A stretch of 64,000 nt of DNA. It comes from Microlunatus parietis. Lineage in GTDB: Bacteria > Actinomycetota > Actinomycetes > Propionibacteriales > Propionibacteriaceae. How positions within the stretch are numbered: the first letter of the stretch is position 1; each line of letters begins with the position of its first letter. Of the stretch, positions 36,377 through 43,920 are shown piece after piece. The position numbers and the translations under genes were made by a program. The notes beneath the pieces were generated by a model, which was given only the letters and a program-made list of their open reading frames with translations, did no database searches and was not told the DNA's origin. The stretch covers positions 4,030,001 through 4,094,000 of the forward strand of contig NZ_JACCBU010000001.1 of the NCBI RefSeq assembly GCF_013407955.1, in the 5' to 3' direction.

Positions 36377-36450
36377 GCGGATGTAGTTCAATGGCAGAAC
36401 ATCAGCTTCCCAAGCTGAGAATGCGAGTTCGATTCTCGTCATCCGCTCCA
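36377..36450 (+). tRNA. tRNA-Gly (anticodon CCC)
   Basis: A complete cloverleaf: acceptor GCGGATG/CATCCGC, D-arm with GTTCAATGGCAGAAC, anticodon stem TCAGC/GCTGA around loop TTCCCAA (anticodon CCC), TψC arm GCGAG-TTCGATT-CTCGT, and encoded CCA. It reads GGG codons. Its 3' half is the attachment site of the adjacent island and is regenerated intact by the insertion. Confidence 0.95.
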
Positions 36451-36456
36451 AGATCG
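36407..36456 (+). repeat. Island attachment repeat (tRNA side)
   Basis: A 50-bp direct repeat covering the tRNA anticodon loop to six bases past CCA (TTCCCAAGCTGAG ... CCGCTCCAAGATCG). It is duplicated with one mismatch at 38306-38355. Confidence 0.9.
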
Positions 36457-36495
36457 AAACCCCTAGTGGCAGGCCAAATCGCCACTAGGGGTTTT
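36457..36495 (+). terminator. Strong intrinsic terminator after tRNA-Gly
   Basis: Perfect 14-bp stem AAACCCCTAGTGGC (36457-36470) / GCCACTAGGGGTTT (36481-36494), ten-base loop, then TTTTATT. It also faces the integrase 3' end 16 bases away and may act in both directions. Confidence 0.92.
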
Positions 36496-36510
36496 ATTCG
36501 AACATCGAGG

Positions 36511-37007
36511 CTAGCCAGTGTGCGTGCCCTCAACGTGCCCCGAACGACGGGAGTTCGCCGGTCGGGCGGTCTTGATCATGGCGTTCAACGACTCGGCGAT
36601 CACCCGGTCCCGGCTGTCACTCCGGTGCTGGTAGACGAGCGCGGCGTCAACGCTGGCGTGCCCCATCCGAGCCATCAGCTCGCGGGTGCTGGCGCCCGAG
36701 ATCGCCGCCAGGTGGTTACCGGTGTGCCGCAGGTCATGGATGTGAATCCCGGCCAGGCCGGCGTCCTTCAGGGCACGTGCCCAGATCTTCGAGAAGTTGG
36801 TCCGGGCCGGCGTCACACCGTACGGTCCGACGAACACGCGACGGAGACCGCCGAGCTCGCCGAAGGTCGCAAAGTGCTGCTCGACCTCGGGAACCAGCCA
36901 CTCAGGAAAGGTCACGGTGCGGATGCCGGCTGCCGTCTTTGGCGCCTTGATCACCTGGCGCGCACCGATCTGGGACACGGCCCGCTCAATCTGCCGGATT
37001 GACCTCT
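36511..37007 (-). pseudogene. Tyrosine recombinase (phage-type integrase), C-terminal fragment
   Basis: The 155-residue open part, starting near IERAVSQIGARQVIKAPKTA, contains the distal catalytic core: HDLRHTGNHLAAISGA (His, Arg), LMARMGHAS (His) and ALVYQHRS (the nucleophilic Tyr). The proximal catalytic Arg, core-binding and arm-binding domains are missing. An in-frame TAG stands just upstream (about 37008). Homology starts abruptly there, at the junction with a GC-rich inverted repeat, so the 5' two thirds were deleted. Position and orientation beside the tRNA fit the island's own integrase. Confidence 0.9.
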
Positions 37008-37105
37008 ACTAGATCAAGGCGCCGGCTCCGCCGGCGCGGCGGCGCGTGTCCTCGCTTCGCTGCGGGCCGCGCCGCTTCTGCATCCGCCTTGGCATTATTG
37101 ATCAC

Positions 37106-38020
37106 ATGATCAGCGACTCGCATCCGGTGCGCCACTACCTTGGCCGTTGGCGCCCCAAGACGTCTGATAGAACGGCGCCGCTCCACACGACGGATCAGCT
37201 GAGTTCGGCCGAAGTCAAGGCGATTCATCACGCGGAGAACGAGCTTCTCGATGCAAACACGAATTCTGCCTACTTCGTCCTACGGGACCAGCGGCGAGCA
37301 TTGGACCTGGTGCTGGCGGACGTCGTCAAGGAGTGGAGCAACCAGGATGCGGAATACATGGCCTTACGCCGGCGTGTCTCAACTGCATTGGAGAATTTTC
37401 TGTCCTCGCTCCGTGCGTTCGACGATAAGACGTGTGCGTCGTTATCCGCAAAATACGGCAAGGAGTCGAAGCCGTACCGAGTCTTCAAGGCTGCATTGAG
37501 CTTGGAATACGACAACCAGGCTGCCTACCGAATCGCGTACAAGCTGAGAAACTTCATGCAGCACGCTGGAACCGTCATGCGACTGGAGATCAACGAGAAA
37601 CTCGACGACTCAGGCGAGAGATCCGTGACCGCCAGCGCGATACTCCCACCGCAGGAGCTTCTGGCCTGGAATGGGTGGGGAAGCACGGTCAAGCGGGATC
37701 TCTCAGCCATGAGCGGGGTAATAGACGCCCAAATTCTGTGCGATCGGGTGACCGACTCGTGCGGAAGGGCGTACGCCAACGCCGTGCTTGCTCAGGAAGC
37801 CGCCTTGAAGGCCGCGGCTGACCTCCTTGTGAGCTATGAAGCGCGTGGGCCGCAGCCGATCGATGGCAGGCTAACGATACTTACCCTTCCTGAGCAGGTC
37901 GATGGTCTCAAAGGCTCATCGTGGACAGACGTAATGGTTGGCCTCGCTACCGGGCTAGATCGCTTTCTCGCCGAATGCAGGCGTGCAACCGAGAAATACG
38001 GACCCGTTGAAGTTGACTAA
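37106..38020 (+). CDS. HEPN-like protein, island cargo (candidate defence RNase)
   Basis: From ATG 37106 the product is 304 residues, almost entirely alpha-helical and soluble (a GTG at 37046 in frame would add 20 poor residues). I recognise no named family. Residues 145-155 read AYKLRNFMQHAG: Arg148-N-F-M-Q-His153 matches the HEPN RNase signature R-x4-6-H with a polar residue after Arg, placed at the end of a helix. This motif marks RNases of abortive-infection, toxin and CRISPR-associated systems. A second helical region (about 220-300) might be a sensor. Codon use is less GC-biased than its neighbours, consistent with transfer. It has no antitoxin-like partner. Confidence 0.6.
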   Translation: MISDSHPVRHYLGRWRPKTSDRTAPLHTTDQLSSAEVKAIHHAENELLDANTNSAYFVLRDQRRALDLVLADVVKEWSNQDAEYMALRRRVSTALENFLSSLRAFDDKTCASLSAKYGKESKPYRVFKAALSLEYDNQAAYRIAYKLRNFMQHAGTVMRLEINEKLDDSGERSVTASAILPPQELLAWNGWGSTVKRDLSAMSGVIDAQILCDRVTDSCGRAYANAVLAQEAALKAAADLLVSYEARGPQPIDGRLTILTLPEQVDGLKGSSWTDVMVGLATGLDRFLAECRRATEKYGPVEVD

Positions 38021-38305
38021 GCCAGAAGAAGTTACGTCCGCGTCCCCTCTCCGGACCAGTCTCCGGTCTCCGGTCCGCGTGTCAAGGGCGCTGCGCGTCC
38101 TTCGGATTTCACCCTTGACGCACGGCCCGGAGCCCTACGATTGGCGCCTACGAGGGGACGCGGCTGGTGTGGGCCGAGGATTCGAACAGCAGGTGTTCGG
38201 CGTGCCATTCCCGTGCCATTAGCCGGGTCCGACGAGGTCACTCCAGGCCAGCAGCGCCCATGATCGACTCGCCGGATCCGGATCGGACCGTCAGCCCTGG
38301 GCCGG

Positions 38306-38355
38306 TTCCCAAGCTGAGAATGCGAGTTCGATTCTCGTCATTCGCTCCAAGATCG
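38306..38355 (+). repeat. Island attachment repeat (distal side)
   Basis: TTCCCAAGCTGAGAATGCGA onward, 49 of 50 bases identical to 36407-36456 (C to T at 38342). The 5' half of a tRNA is absent, so this is not a second tRNA gene. Confidence 0.9.
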
Positions 38356-38361
38356 CAGCCC

Positions 38362-38400
38362 TTTGTGGCAGGCATGGCCTTCAGCGACTCTGCGATCACC
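38362..38400 (-). pseudogene. Remnant 3' end of a second integrase
   Basis: GGCATGGCCTTCAGCGACTC then TGCGATCACC parallels the 3' coding region of the island integrase at 36577-36612 (GGCGTTCAACGACTCGGCGA). On the minus strand it encodes VIAESLKAM, matching VIAESLNAM. A CCCTTTGTGGCAGGC block before it parallels CCCCTAGTGGCAGGC at 36459. It lies just outside the distal repeat, as expected for a tandem, older insertion at the same tRNA. Confidence 0.65.
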
Positions 38401-38404
38401 TTGA

Positions 38405-38977
38405 TCACTGAGGGATGGCGTTGTCGATGAGGACGGCAGCGATGGCGGCGGCGGTGGAGAAGGATTCACGGTTGAGGACTCGGGTGCGGGCCGAGGCACC
38501 GTCGAGCAGGAGCGCCAATTGTTCGCCGAGTTGCTCGGGGTCGCTGGCGCCCGCTTCGCGGGCGGTTTCGGTGAACTTCGCGGCGAGGGCGGTCTTGTAG
38601 TCGCGGGCGTACTGGGACGCGGGATGTTCGGGATCGTGGAGTTCGACGGCGGCCGCGATGTAGGGGCACAGGGGCGTGGACTCGGGCAGGTCGAAGGCGG
38701 CGAGGAGTCGTTCGCGGGGTGTCAGGTCGGTGCGGTCGAACACCCCGGGCATGACGTCGGGATCGAATCGACGCAGGTATTCGGCGACGAGTTCGTCCTT
38801 GCTGGTGAAGTGCTGGTAGGCCGTGCGCTTGGACACCTGGGCCACCGCGCAGAGTTGGTCCATGCCGGTGCGGTTGATGCCCTGAGCACGGAACAGTTGC
38901 TGTGACGCGCTGAGGATGCGCTCGCGCGCGCCGCGCCCGCGGCGCCGGCCCTGGGGGCCCTTCTCCAACTCCGTCAT
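38405..38977 (-). CDS. TetR family transcriptional regulator
   Basis: A 190-residue protein from ATG 38977. N-terminal HTH: RERILSASQQLFRAQGINRT, QVSKRTAYQHFTSKDELV. The ligand-binding C-terminus includes STPLCPYIAAAVELHDPEHP, a pattern seen in TetR proteins controlling oxidoreductase genes. It diverges from an SDR/F420-type oxidoreductase pair, with repeated operator-like words between. Its 3' end abuts the integrase remnant, so the second insertion reached the very end of this gene. Confidence 0.9.
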   Translation of the reverse strand: MTELEKGPQGRRRGRGARERILSASQQLFRAQGINRTGMDQLCAVAQVSKRTAYQHFTSKDELVAEYLRRFDPDVMPGVFDRTDLTPRERLLAAFDLPESTPLCPYIAAAVELHDPEHPASQYARDYKTALAAKFTETAREAGASDPEQLGEQLALLLDGASARTRVLNRESFSTAAAIAAVLIDNAIPQ

Positions 38978-38984
38978 GGGCTCA

Positions 38985-39079
38985 GTGTAAACCGCTTGGG
39001 TACGAATCGGTGTACATAGCTTGCGCCGCAGTGCGGGGCTCCGGTACGTTATGCAAACAGCACGGTGTACATAACTTGC
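38985..39079. promoter_or_regulatory. Direct repeats in the TetR/SDR control region
   Basis: CGGTGTACATAGCTTGC (39008-39024) and CGGTGTACATAACTTGC (39063-39079) differ at one base. A weaker third copy, GTGTAAACCGCTTG, is at 38985-38998. An inverted related word, GTACGTTATGCAAAC, lies at 39044-39058. They are probable TetR sites covering both promoters. Confidence 0.65.
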
Positions 39080-39116
39080 CGACTGTCCCGAACACCCGAA
39101 TCCAAGAGGAGTGACC

Positions 39117-39851
39117 GTGGGAAAGCTCGATGGCAAGGTCGCGGTGATCACCGGCGGATCGACCGGCATGGCGCTGGCCGGAGCCAAGCTGTTCGTCGAG
39201 GAAGGGGCGTACGTCTTCATCCAGGCCCGGCGCCAGGTTGCCCTGGACGAAGCCGTCAAGCTGATCGGTCGCAACGTCACCGCCGTGCAGGGCGACGCCG
39301 CCGACCTGGACGACCTGGACCGGCTGTACGACACCGTCAAGCGGGAGAAGGGCTCGATCGACGTGCTGTGGGCCAGTGCCGGGATGGGCGAACCGGCCGT
39401 CCTCGGCGAGATCACCGAGGAACAGTTCAACCGGGCCTTCTCGCTCAACGCGCGCGGCACCCTGTTCACTGTGCAGAAGGCGCTGCCGCTGATCAACGAC
39501 AACGGCTCGATCTTCATGACCGGATCCAACGCCGCACTCGGCGCCTTCCCCGGCTGGAGCCTTTATGCCGGAAGCAAAGCCGTCCAGCAGGCCTGGGCCC
39601 GCGTCTGGCTCAACGAATTGCGGGACCGCAAGATCCGGGTCAACGTGCTGACCCCCGGCCAGGTCGCCACCGCCAAACAGGAAGAGCTGTTCGACGAGGC
39701 CTCAAGATCAGCTTTCGAGTCGCTGATCCCCCGCGGAAAGATGGGCCGCCCCGAAGAAATCGCCACCGTCGCTCTGTTCCTCGCCTCCGACGATTCCAGC
39801 TACGTCAACGGCCTGGAACTGGTCGCCGACGGCGGCACCACCGCGATCTGA
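39117..39851 (+). CDS. Short-chain dehydrogenase/reductase
   Basis: A 244-residue NAD(P)-dependent Rossmann enzyme. The cofactor motif is VITGGSTGMALAGAKLF (a variant of TGxxxGxG), with LWASAGMGEP for the NAG-equivalent strand. The catalytic Ser is in IFMTGSNAALGA and Tyr-x3-Lys in YAGSKAVQQAW. GTG 39117 follows AGAGGAG (39105-39111). It is probably controlled by the divergent TetR and co-transcribed with the next gene, 41 bases downstream. The substrate is unknown. Confidence 0.92.
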   Translation: MGKLDGKVAVITGGSTGMALAGAKLFVEEGAYVFIQARRQVALDEAVKLIGRNVTAVQGDAADLDDLDRLYDTVKREKGSIDVLWASAGMGEPAVLGEITEEQFNRAFSLNARGTLFTVQKALPLINDNGSIFMTGSNAALGAFPGWSLYAGSKAVQQAWARVWLNELRDRKIRVNVLTPGQVATAKQEELFDEASRSAFESLIPRGKMGRPEEIATVALFLASDDSSYVNGLELVADGGTTAI

Positions 39852-39892
39852 CCACCCACCCGAAGACCAAGATCAGGAAGCGAGCACAGCTC

Positions 39893-40516
39893 ATGGGAAG
39901 CATCAGCATCATCGGTACGGGGAACATGGCCCGCGCCATCGGCACGCTGGCGATCGCGGGCGGCAACACCGTCGAGGTCATGGGCCGCGATCAGTCCAAG
40001 GTCGACGACCTGGTCGAGGCTCTCGGCCGCGGCGCGGCGACGGGAAAGTGGGCCGCAGCTCCGGTCGGGGACATCGTCATCACGGCCCTGCTGGCCGACG
40101 GTGTCGTCCCGGTTGTCGTCGAGTACGGTGACGCCCTCGCGGACAAGATCATCGTCGACATCAGCAACCCCTTCAACGCCACGATCGACGGGCTGGCCCA
40201 CGGCGAGGAGACCTCGATCGCGCAGGAGGTCGCCAAGGTGGCCCCGGCCGGCGCCAGCGTGGTGAAGGCCTTCAACACCGTCTTCCGCAATGTTCTGGAG
40301 AAGGGCCGGCCCGCCGTCTTCCTCGCCGGCGACGGTACGCAGGCCAAGGCGAGCGTGAAGGCCTTCATCGAGAGCATCGGGCTGCGCCCGCTGGACGTCG
40401 GCGGCCTGAAGATGGCGCACTGGCTGGAAGGTATGGGCCTCGTCACGATGGGGCTCGCCGGCAACGGGGTGGGCCACTGGGACTTCGCCCTTGGCGTCAA
40501 CGAATGGGGCGGCTGA
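39893..40516 (+). CDS. NADPH-dependent F420 reductase-like / NADP oxidoreductase
   Basis: A 207-residue protein. The N-terminal Rossmann motif is ISIIGTGNMARAIGTLAIAGG, followed by VMGRDQSKVDDLVEALG and IVDISNPFNATIDGL. VVKAFNTVFRNVL and FLAGDG match the FNO/NADP-oxidoreductase coenzyme-F420-dependent family. It may reduce F420 or simply act as an NADP-binding reductase partner. It is downstream of the SDR gene in one transcript. Its last 20 bases overlap the convergent HIT gene. Confidence 0.85.
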   Translation: MGSISIIGTGNMARAIGTLAIAGGNTVEVMGRDQSKVDDLVEALGRGAATGKWAAAPVGDIVITALLADGVVPVVVEYGDALADKIIVDISNPFNATIDGLAHGEETSIAQEVAKVAPAGASVVKAFNTVFRNVLEKGRPAVFLAGDGTQAKASVKAFIESIGLRPLDVGGLKMAHWLEGMGLVTMGLAGNGVGHWDFALGVNEWGG

Positions 40517-40922
40517 GCAACCCGGCAAGAGCGTCCAGTTCGTCCGGCGACGGGTAGTGCGGTCGATCCCGGTAGATGCGCAGCACCCCGTCCTCGGCAT
40601 AGCGCGCCATGACGTGCAGGTGGACGTGCGGCACTTCTTGATCGGCGCCGGGCCCGTTCGACGACCAGACGCTGATGCCCTCCGCTGCCACCGTCGTCCG
40701 CAGGCTCCCCGAGACCCGGACCACGGTTCTCATCACGGCGGCCGAGAGTTCATCCGGCAGGTCGTAGAGGAACTCGACATGCGGCTTCGGCACCACCAGG
40801 ATGTGCCCGCCGTGCGGCCAGCTCGGCTGTCGTCGATCCACGAACGCCATGGTGGTCGCGTCCTCGCAGACGATGCTCGCCCTCGCTCGGCCGGCGACGA
40901 TGTCACAGAACACGCACTCCAC
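40497..40922 (-). CDS. HIT family hydrolase
   Basis: A 141-residue histidine-triad protein. CVFCDIVAGRARASIVCEDA is the family start, with one Cys pair that may bind zinc. HILVVPKPHVEF follows, then the triad HVHLHV at about residues 98-103. Members remove nucleotides from phosphoramidates, dinucleoside polyphosphates or adducts. The start codon is GTG 40922. It lies ten bases after the TPR gene on the same strand. A second HIT gene is at 48703. Confidence 0.9.
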   Translation of the reverse strand: MECVFCDIVAGRARASIVCEDATTMAFVDRRQPSWPHGGHILVVPKPHVEFLYDLPDELSAAVMRTVVRVSGSLRTTVAAEGISVWSSNGPGADQEVPHVHLHVMARYAEDGVLRIYRDRPHYPSPDELDALAGLLSRPIR

Positions 40923-40931
40923 GGGGCAACC

Positions 40932-41405
40932 CTAAGGCGATGACCAGTGCTGGCTCAGCTGAATCGTCAGCCGGTCCAGGCTGTCCCTGATCAACCGGCC
41001 GTAGTCGTCGTCGCCGAGCTCGCCGATCGACTCCCGTGCCTGCCGAAGATGATCACGGGCACGATCAAGATCATCGAGCCTGCGGTAGCAGTCGGCGAGG
41101 TTGAGGTGGAGGGACGGATACAGGCCGGCCACCGGCAGGGCGACGCCGGCTTCCTGGGCTCGGTCCTCCTCGATCCGGTCAGCGGCGGCCAGGGCTTTGA
41201 GGTCCCAGGTCAGCTCCTGGTGCGGGTCGTCCTGGGCGTCGGCCATCGTGTGGGCGAGTACGCAGACGTGCAGCGGATCGCCTTCCTCGCCGCCGATCTC
41301 GTCCCAGAGTTCGGTGAGCAGGTCGCGGGCCGCCTCGCGTTGTCCCTGATGATGATTCAGTGCGGCGGCCTCGCCGATCTTGGCCAGGATCGGGTCAGTG
41401 ATCAT
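40932..41405 (-). CDS. Tetratricopeptide-like protein
   Basis: A 157-residue helical-repeat protein found widely in actinobacteria. It shows REAARDLLTELWDEIGGEEG, DPLHVCVLAHTMADAQDDP, ELTWDLKALAAADRI and YPSLHLNLADCYRRLDDLDR, which fold as TPR-like helix pairs. ATG 41405 lies inside the 3' end of the DinB gene (11-base overlap), so translation is coupled. The function is unknown, probably protein-protein binding. Confidence 0.75.
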   Translation of the reverse strand: MITDPILAKIGEAAALNHHQGQREAARDLLTELWDEIGGEEGDPLHVCVLAHTMADAQDDPHQELTWDLKALAAADRIEEDRAQEAGVALPVAGLYPSLHLNLADCYRRLDDLDRARDHLRQARESIGELGDDDYGRLIRDSLDRLTIQLSQHWSSP

Positions 41406-41961
41406 CGTCGCGGAACCTCTCAGCTGCAGTCTGGATCTCGGCATGCCTACTCTGCCAGTGTTCGGCGCCGGCTGAGTCGTGGTCACCCACTCGGCCGTCG
41501 ATCAGCTCGCGGACGATGTCGGCGTGCCCGCCGTGTGCTGCGGTCTCGCTGATCATCCTGATCATGAGGGCGGCCAGGGTCGTCTCCTGTTGGTTCCAGT
41601 GCGCGACCCGGCCCCGGCTGTCCAGGGCGAGTTCGGCGATGGTCGAGTCGGCGTGGGCGCAGGCCTTTCGGTAGGCGTCCAGGATGTAGTCGCTGGTCTC
41701 GTCGGGGGTGGCCCACAGATCGATCTCCGTGTACGGGTCGTCGCGGAACCAGGTCGGCCGCTCCACCGGCGGGCGGCCGAACGACTCGCCGAGATACCCG
41801 TACTCCTCGCCGGCGAGATGCTTGACCAGGCCGAGCAGGTTGGTGCCGGTCGGGGTCAGCGGCCGGCGGAGATCGTACTCCGAGAGCCCGTCGAGCCGTC
41901 CGATGATCTTGGACCGGGCGGCCCGCAGGGCTGCCCACAGCTCATCCTTGAGGTCGGTCAT
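41395..41961 (-). CDS. DinB / mycothiol-transferase-like protein (DUF664)
   Basis: A 188-residue four-helix-bundle protein from ATG 41961 (GAGGAG upstream). TGTNLLGLVKHLAGEEYGYL carries the first metal His, and MISETAAHGGHADIVRELID the other two, the usual three-His site of DinB/DUF664 proteins. Relatives transfer mycothiol, bacillithiol or glutathione to electrophiles. The paralogue at 42436 has the same layout. It is upstream partner of the TPR gene. Confidence 0.9.
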   Translation of the reverse strand: MTDLKDELWAALRAARSKIIGRLDGLSEYDLRRPLTPTGTNLLGLVKHLAGEEYGYLGESFGRPPVERPTWFRDDPYTEIDLWATPDETSDYILDAYRKACAHADSTIAELALDSRGRVAHWNQQETTLAALMIRMISETAAHGGHADIVRELIDGRVGDHDSAGAEHWQSRHAEIQTAAERFRDDDH

Positions 41962-42044
41962 CCGGACTCCTCGGCTCGGCATGGCTGTCGCAGAACTGAC
42001 GATAGTTTCCGTTCCATCGTTGGAAACCCGCTAGTTTGCGAACT

Positions 42045-42419
42045 ATGGTCAAATTTGCGACACCGCTTGCGTCAGCTCCGGTGATTCGTCGGGCCGCTGC
42101 GGCCGATGCGGACCGGCTGGCGTCGTTGCGTCGAGACTACGGGGCGGAACGCCGCGCCCTCGCTCCCGATTCCGATCCCGGCTTCGAGGAGCGGTTCGAC
42201 GAATGGTTCCGGCGCACGGAGGGCTGGTCCTTCTCCTGGCTCGCCGAGGTCGGTCCGAAGGCGGTCGGATTGCTGACCATGTTCGCGATCCCGCGGATGC
42301 CGACTCCGGGTCGGGACGCCGGGCAGCTGGCCTACCTCGGGCGGCTCTTCGTACTTCCGGAACATCGTGGTGCCGGGTTCGGTTCGGCGGATCGCTATCT
42401 CGTCTGGAGCGCGAACTGA
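42045..42419 (+). pseudogene. GNAT acetyltransferase, C-terminally truncated
   Basis: ATG 42045 opens 124 residues with GNAT features: VIRRAAAADADRLASLRRDY, then FSWLAEVGPKAVGLLTMFA, then YLGRLFVLPEHRGAGFGSAD, which contains the acetyl-CoA loop. Normal members continue for 40-60 residues with helix alpha-3 and motif B, but here the frame ends at LVWSAN. The plus-1 frame continues as LSRLERELILGQAG, so a frameshift or deletion removed the end. A GTTTCC/GGAAAC inverted repeat lies upstream (42005-42027). Confidence 0.7.
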
Positions 42420-42435
42420 TTCTCGGACAAGCCGG

Positions 42436-42948
42436 TCAGCTAGGGAAGGTGCCGGTGCGGCCGTCGATCAGTTCGCGGAGGATGTCCAGGTGGCCGGCGT
42501 GGCGGATGGTGTCCTCGAGGACGTGCAGGATGATCCAGCGGAGGGAGACCGGCTCGCCGGTCCCGAGGCCGGGCGGCGTCGCGCGTTGATCATCGAGCGG
42601 GAAGTCCATGATCACCGAGTCGGCGGCCTCGCGGGCCCGGGCGTAGTAGGCCAGGATGTCGGCCGTGGTCTCGTCGGGCCGGATCCGGGCGTCGGCGTCG
42701 CAGTCCTCCGGGTCCCAGGCGATCCATTCCGACGGCCGTCCGTACGGTTCGCAGAACCAGCCGAACTGGATCGAGGCCAGGTGCTTCACCAGGCCGAGCG
42801 GATTGGTTCCCGAAGGCACCAGCGGGCGGCGTAGTTGATCATCGTCGAGACCGTCCAACTTCCACAGGACGGCGTCCCGGTGTCGATCAAGGCTCGCGAC
42901 CAGGCTCGTCTTCTCGTCGCCGAACGGTGGCACCTCGCGTCGCACCAT
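42436..42948 (-). CDS. DinB / mycothiol-transferase-like protein (DUF664)
   Basis: A 170-residue paralogue of the 41395 gene. SGTNPLGLVKHLASIQFGWF provides the first His, and LHVLEDTIRHAGHLDILREL the others, with ELIDGRTGTFPS ending it as is typical. ATG 42948 sits nine bases from AGGAG, and its first codons overlap the upstream gene's stop (42954). It likely detoxifies electrophiles with mycothiol, or is an unlinked metal-binding relative. Confidence 0.9.
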   Translation of the reverse strand: MVRREVPPFGDEKTSLVASLDRHRDAVLWKLDGLDDDQLRRPLVPSGTNPLGLVKHLASIQFGWFCEPYGRPSEWIAWDPEDCDADARIRPDETTADILAYYARAREAADSVIMDFPLDDQRATPPGLGTGEPVSLRWIILHVLEDTIRHAGHLDILRELIDGRTGTFPS

Positions 42949-42953
42949 CGTGA

Positions 42954-43457
42954 TCACTCCTCGTCGCGGATCGGCCAGAGGGCCTCGATGAGGTGATCAT
43001 CCGGCTCCAGGTTCCAGTCTGGTGCGGTGTGGTAGATCCAGCGCGGGGCATCGGTCAAGGCAAGCCCCTGGGCGTCGGCGTACGTGCGCAGTTGATCAAC
43101 GACGGGTTCGCTGGAGGTCAGGTGGATGTCGTCGCGGTAGAGAATCGAGAGGGCGGTCCCGGCCGGCAGGGTCAGCGCCTCGACCTCCCCTGCGGATCGG
43201 CCGGGCCGGTCCACCGGCACGGCGGCCTCACCGGGGATGAGCCCAGCCTCCGTGGCAGGCCAGGTGCAGATGGAGACGGTGCCAGCCTGGGTCAGGCCTT
43301 GTCGCGCCATTTCCTCGAACACTCGGCCCAGCGCCTGCCCGGCCCCAGAGTCGGGGTCGCCCGGATTCCAGAGTTCGCGCAACCGGAGTACCGGCTGGGC
43401 CCTGAGCCGGCGGCGCATGACCTCGGACACCGCGAGCGGTCTCGGCTCCTCAGGCAT
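42954..43457 (-). CDS. GyrI-like small-molecule-binding protein
   Basis: A 167-residue protein that resembles the effector domain of AraC/MerR regulators (GyrI-like, Rob C-terminal type) without a DNA-binding part. AGTVSICTWPATEAGLIPGE, LPAGTALSILYRDDIHLTSS and PRWIYHTAPDWNLEPDDHLI fit its strands. It ends with LWPIRDE. It overlaps the ribosome-binding site of the DinB gene downstream, so the two are co-transcribed. It may bind a lipophilic toxin. Confidence 0.7.
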   Translation of the reverse strand: MPEEPRPLAVSEVMRRRLRAQPVLRLRELWNPGDPDSGAGQALGRVFEEMARQGLTQAGTVSICTWPATEAGLIPGEAAVPVDRPGRSAGEVEALTLPAGTALSILYRDDIHLTSSEPVVDQLRTYADAQGLALTDAPRWIYHTAPDWNLEPDDHLIEALWPIRDEE

Positions 43458-43537
43458 GCGACTCACGGTGTCAGGCGGGCACAATCGGGTCAAGACCAAG
43501 CGGCGTTCCCGACAATCGGTGGTTCCGGGGAGTGCGG

Positions 43538-43910
43538 ATGAAAGAGATCGAGCCGGTGATCGGCGCTGAGGTGACTCTTCGGCAGCGCAAGTGGGACGCG
43601 CCCCGAATCGCACGGCGATGTATGCCGACATCACGACCTTGCCGGAGTTCGGCGATCGTGGCTCCGGGTGGACCCTCACCGCCGTCGACCTGGACCTCGA
43701 CGTCGTTCGCGGGGTGGAGGGGCGGACGTGGATGAAGATGAGGATGAGTTCGCCGCGCACATCGTTCGGTACGGCTATCCGGAGGAGTTGGTGGCAAGAA
43801 CTCGGGCGACCGCGGACGAGGTGCTGATCGCGGCTCGAGACGGGTTCGAGCCGTTCGGCACGGCTTGGCGATCATGGGTCGACCGGGCAGGCACCGTCCT
43901 CGGCGCCTGA
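43538..43910 (+). pseudogene. DUF402 family gene, frameshifted
   Basis: Three pieces of one DUF402 protein lie in different frames. EVTLRQRKWDAPR (frame of 43538) is the normal N-terminus. MYADITTLPEFGDRGSGWTL then TAVDLDLDVVRGVEGRTW (frame of 43591) is the core. VDEDEDEFAAHIVRYGYPEE then VLIAARDGFEPFGTAW (frame of 43668) is the C-terminus. At least two frameshifts and an internal deletion of the segment before YADIT have occurred. An intact DUF402 gene is at 49244. Confidence 0.75.
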
Positions 43911-43920
43911 CATCTCAAGA

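Larger units (their letters stand above)
36407..38355. mobile_element. 1.9-kb integrative island at tRNA-Gly(CCC)
   Basis: Bounded by the 50-bp tRNA-derived repeats. Contents in order: tRNA terminator, truncated tyrosine integrase (minus strand, next to the tRNA end as is usual), a GC-rich inverted repeat near 37018-37060, one intact gene (37106-38020) with lower GC and almost no TGATCA words, and about 285 bases of unrecognised DNA (38021-38305). No excisionase, replication or transfer genes are present. It is a degenerate, immobile remnant that has kept one cargo gene. Confidence 0.85.

Noticed and set aside
38306-38380. A second tRNA-Gly gene
   Set aside because: Only the 3' half is present; no D-arm or 5' acceptor strand. 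It is the attachment duplication.
40497-40516. Frameshift or fusion at the overlap of the F420-reductase-like and HIT genes
   Set aside because: A simple convergent 3' overlap of 20 bases; both proteins are complete.
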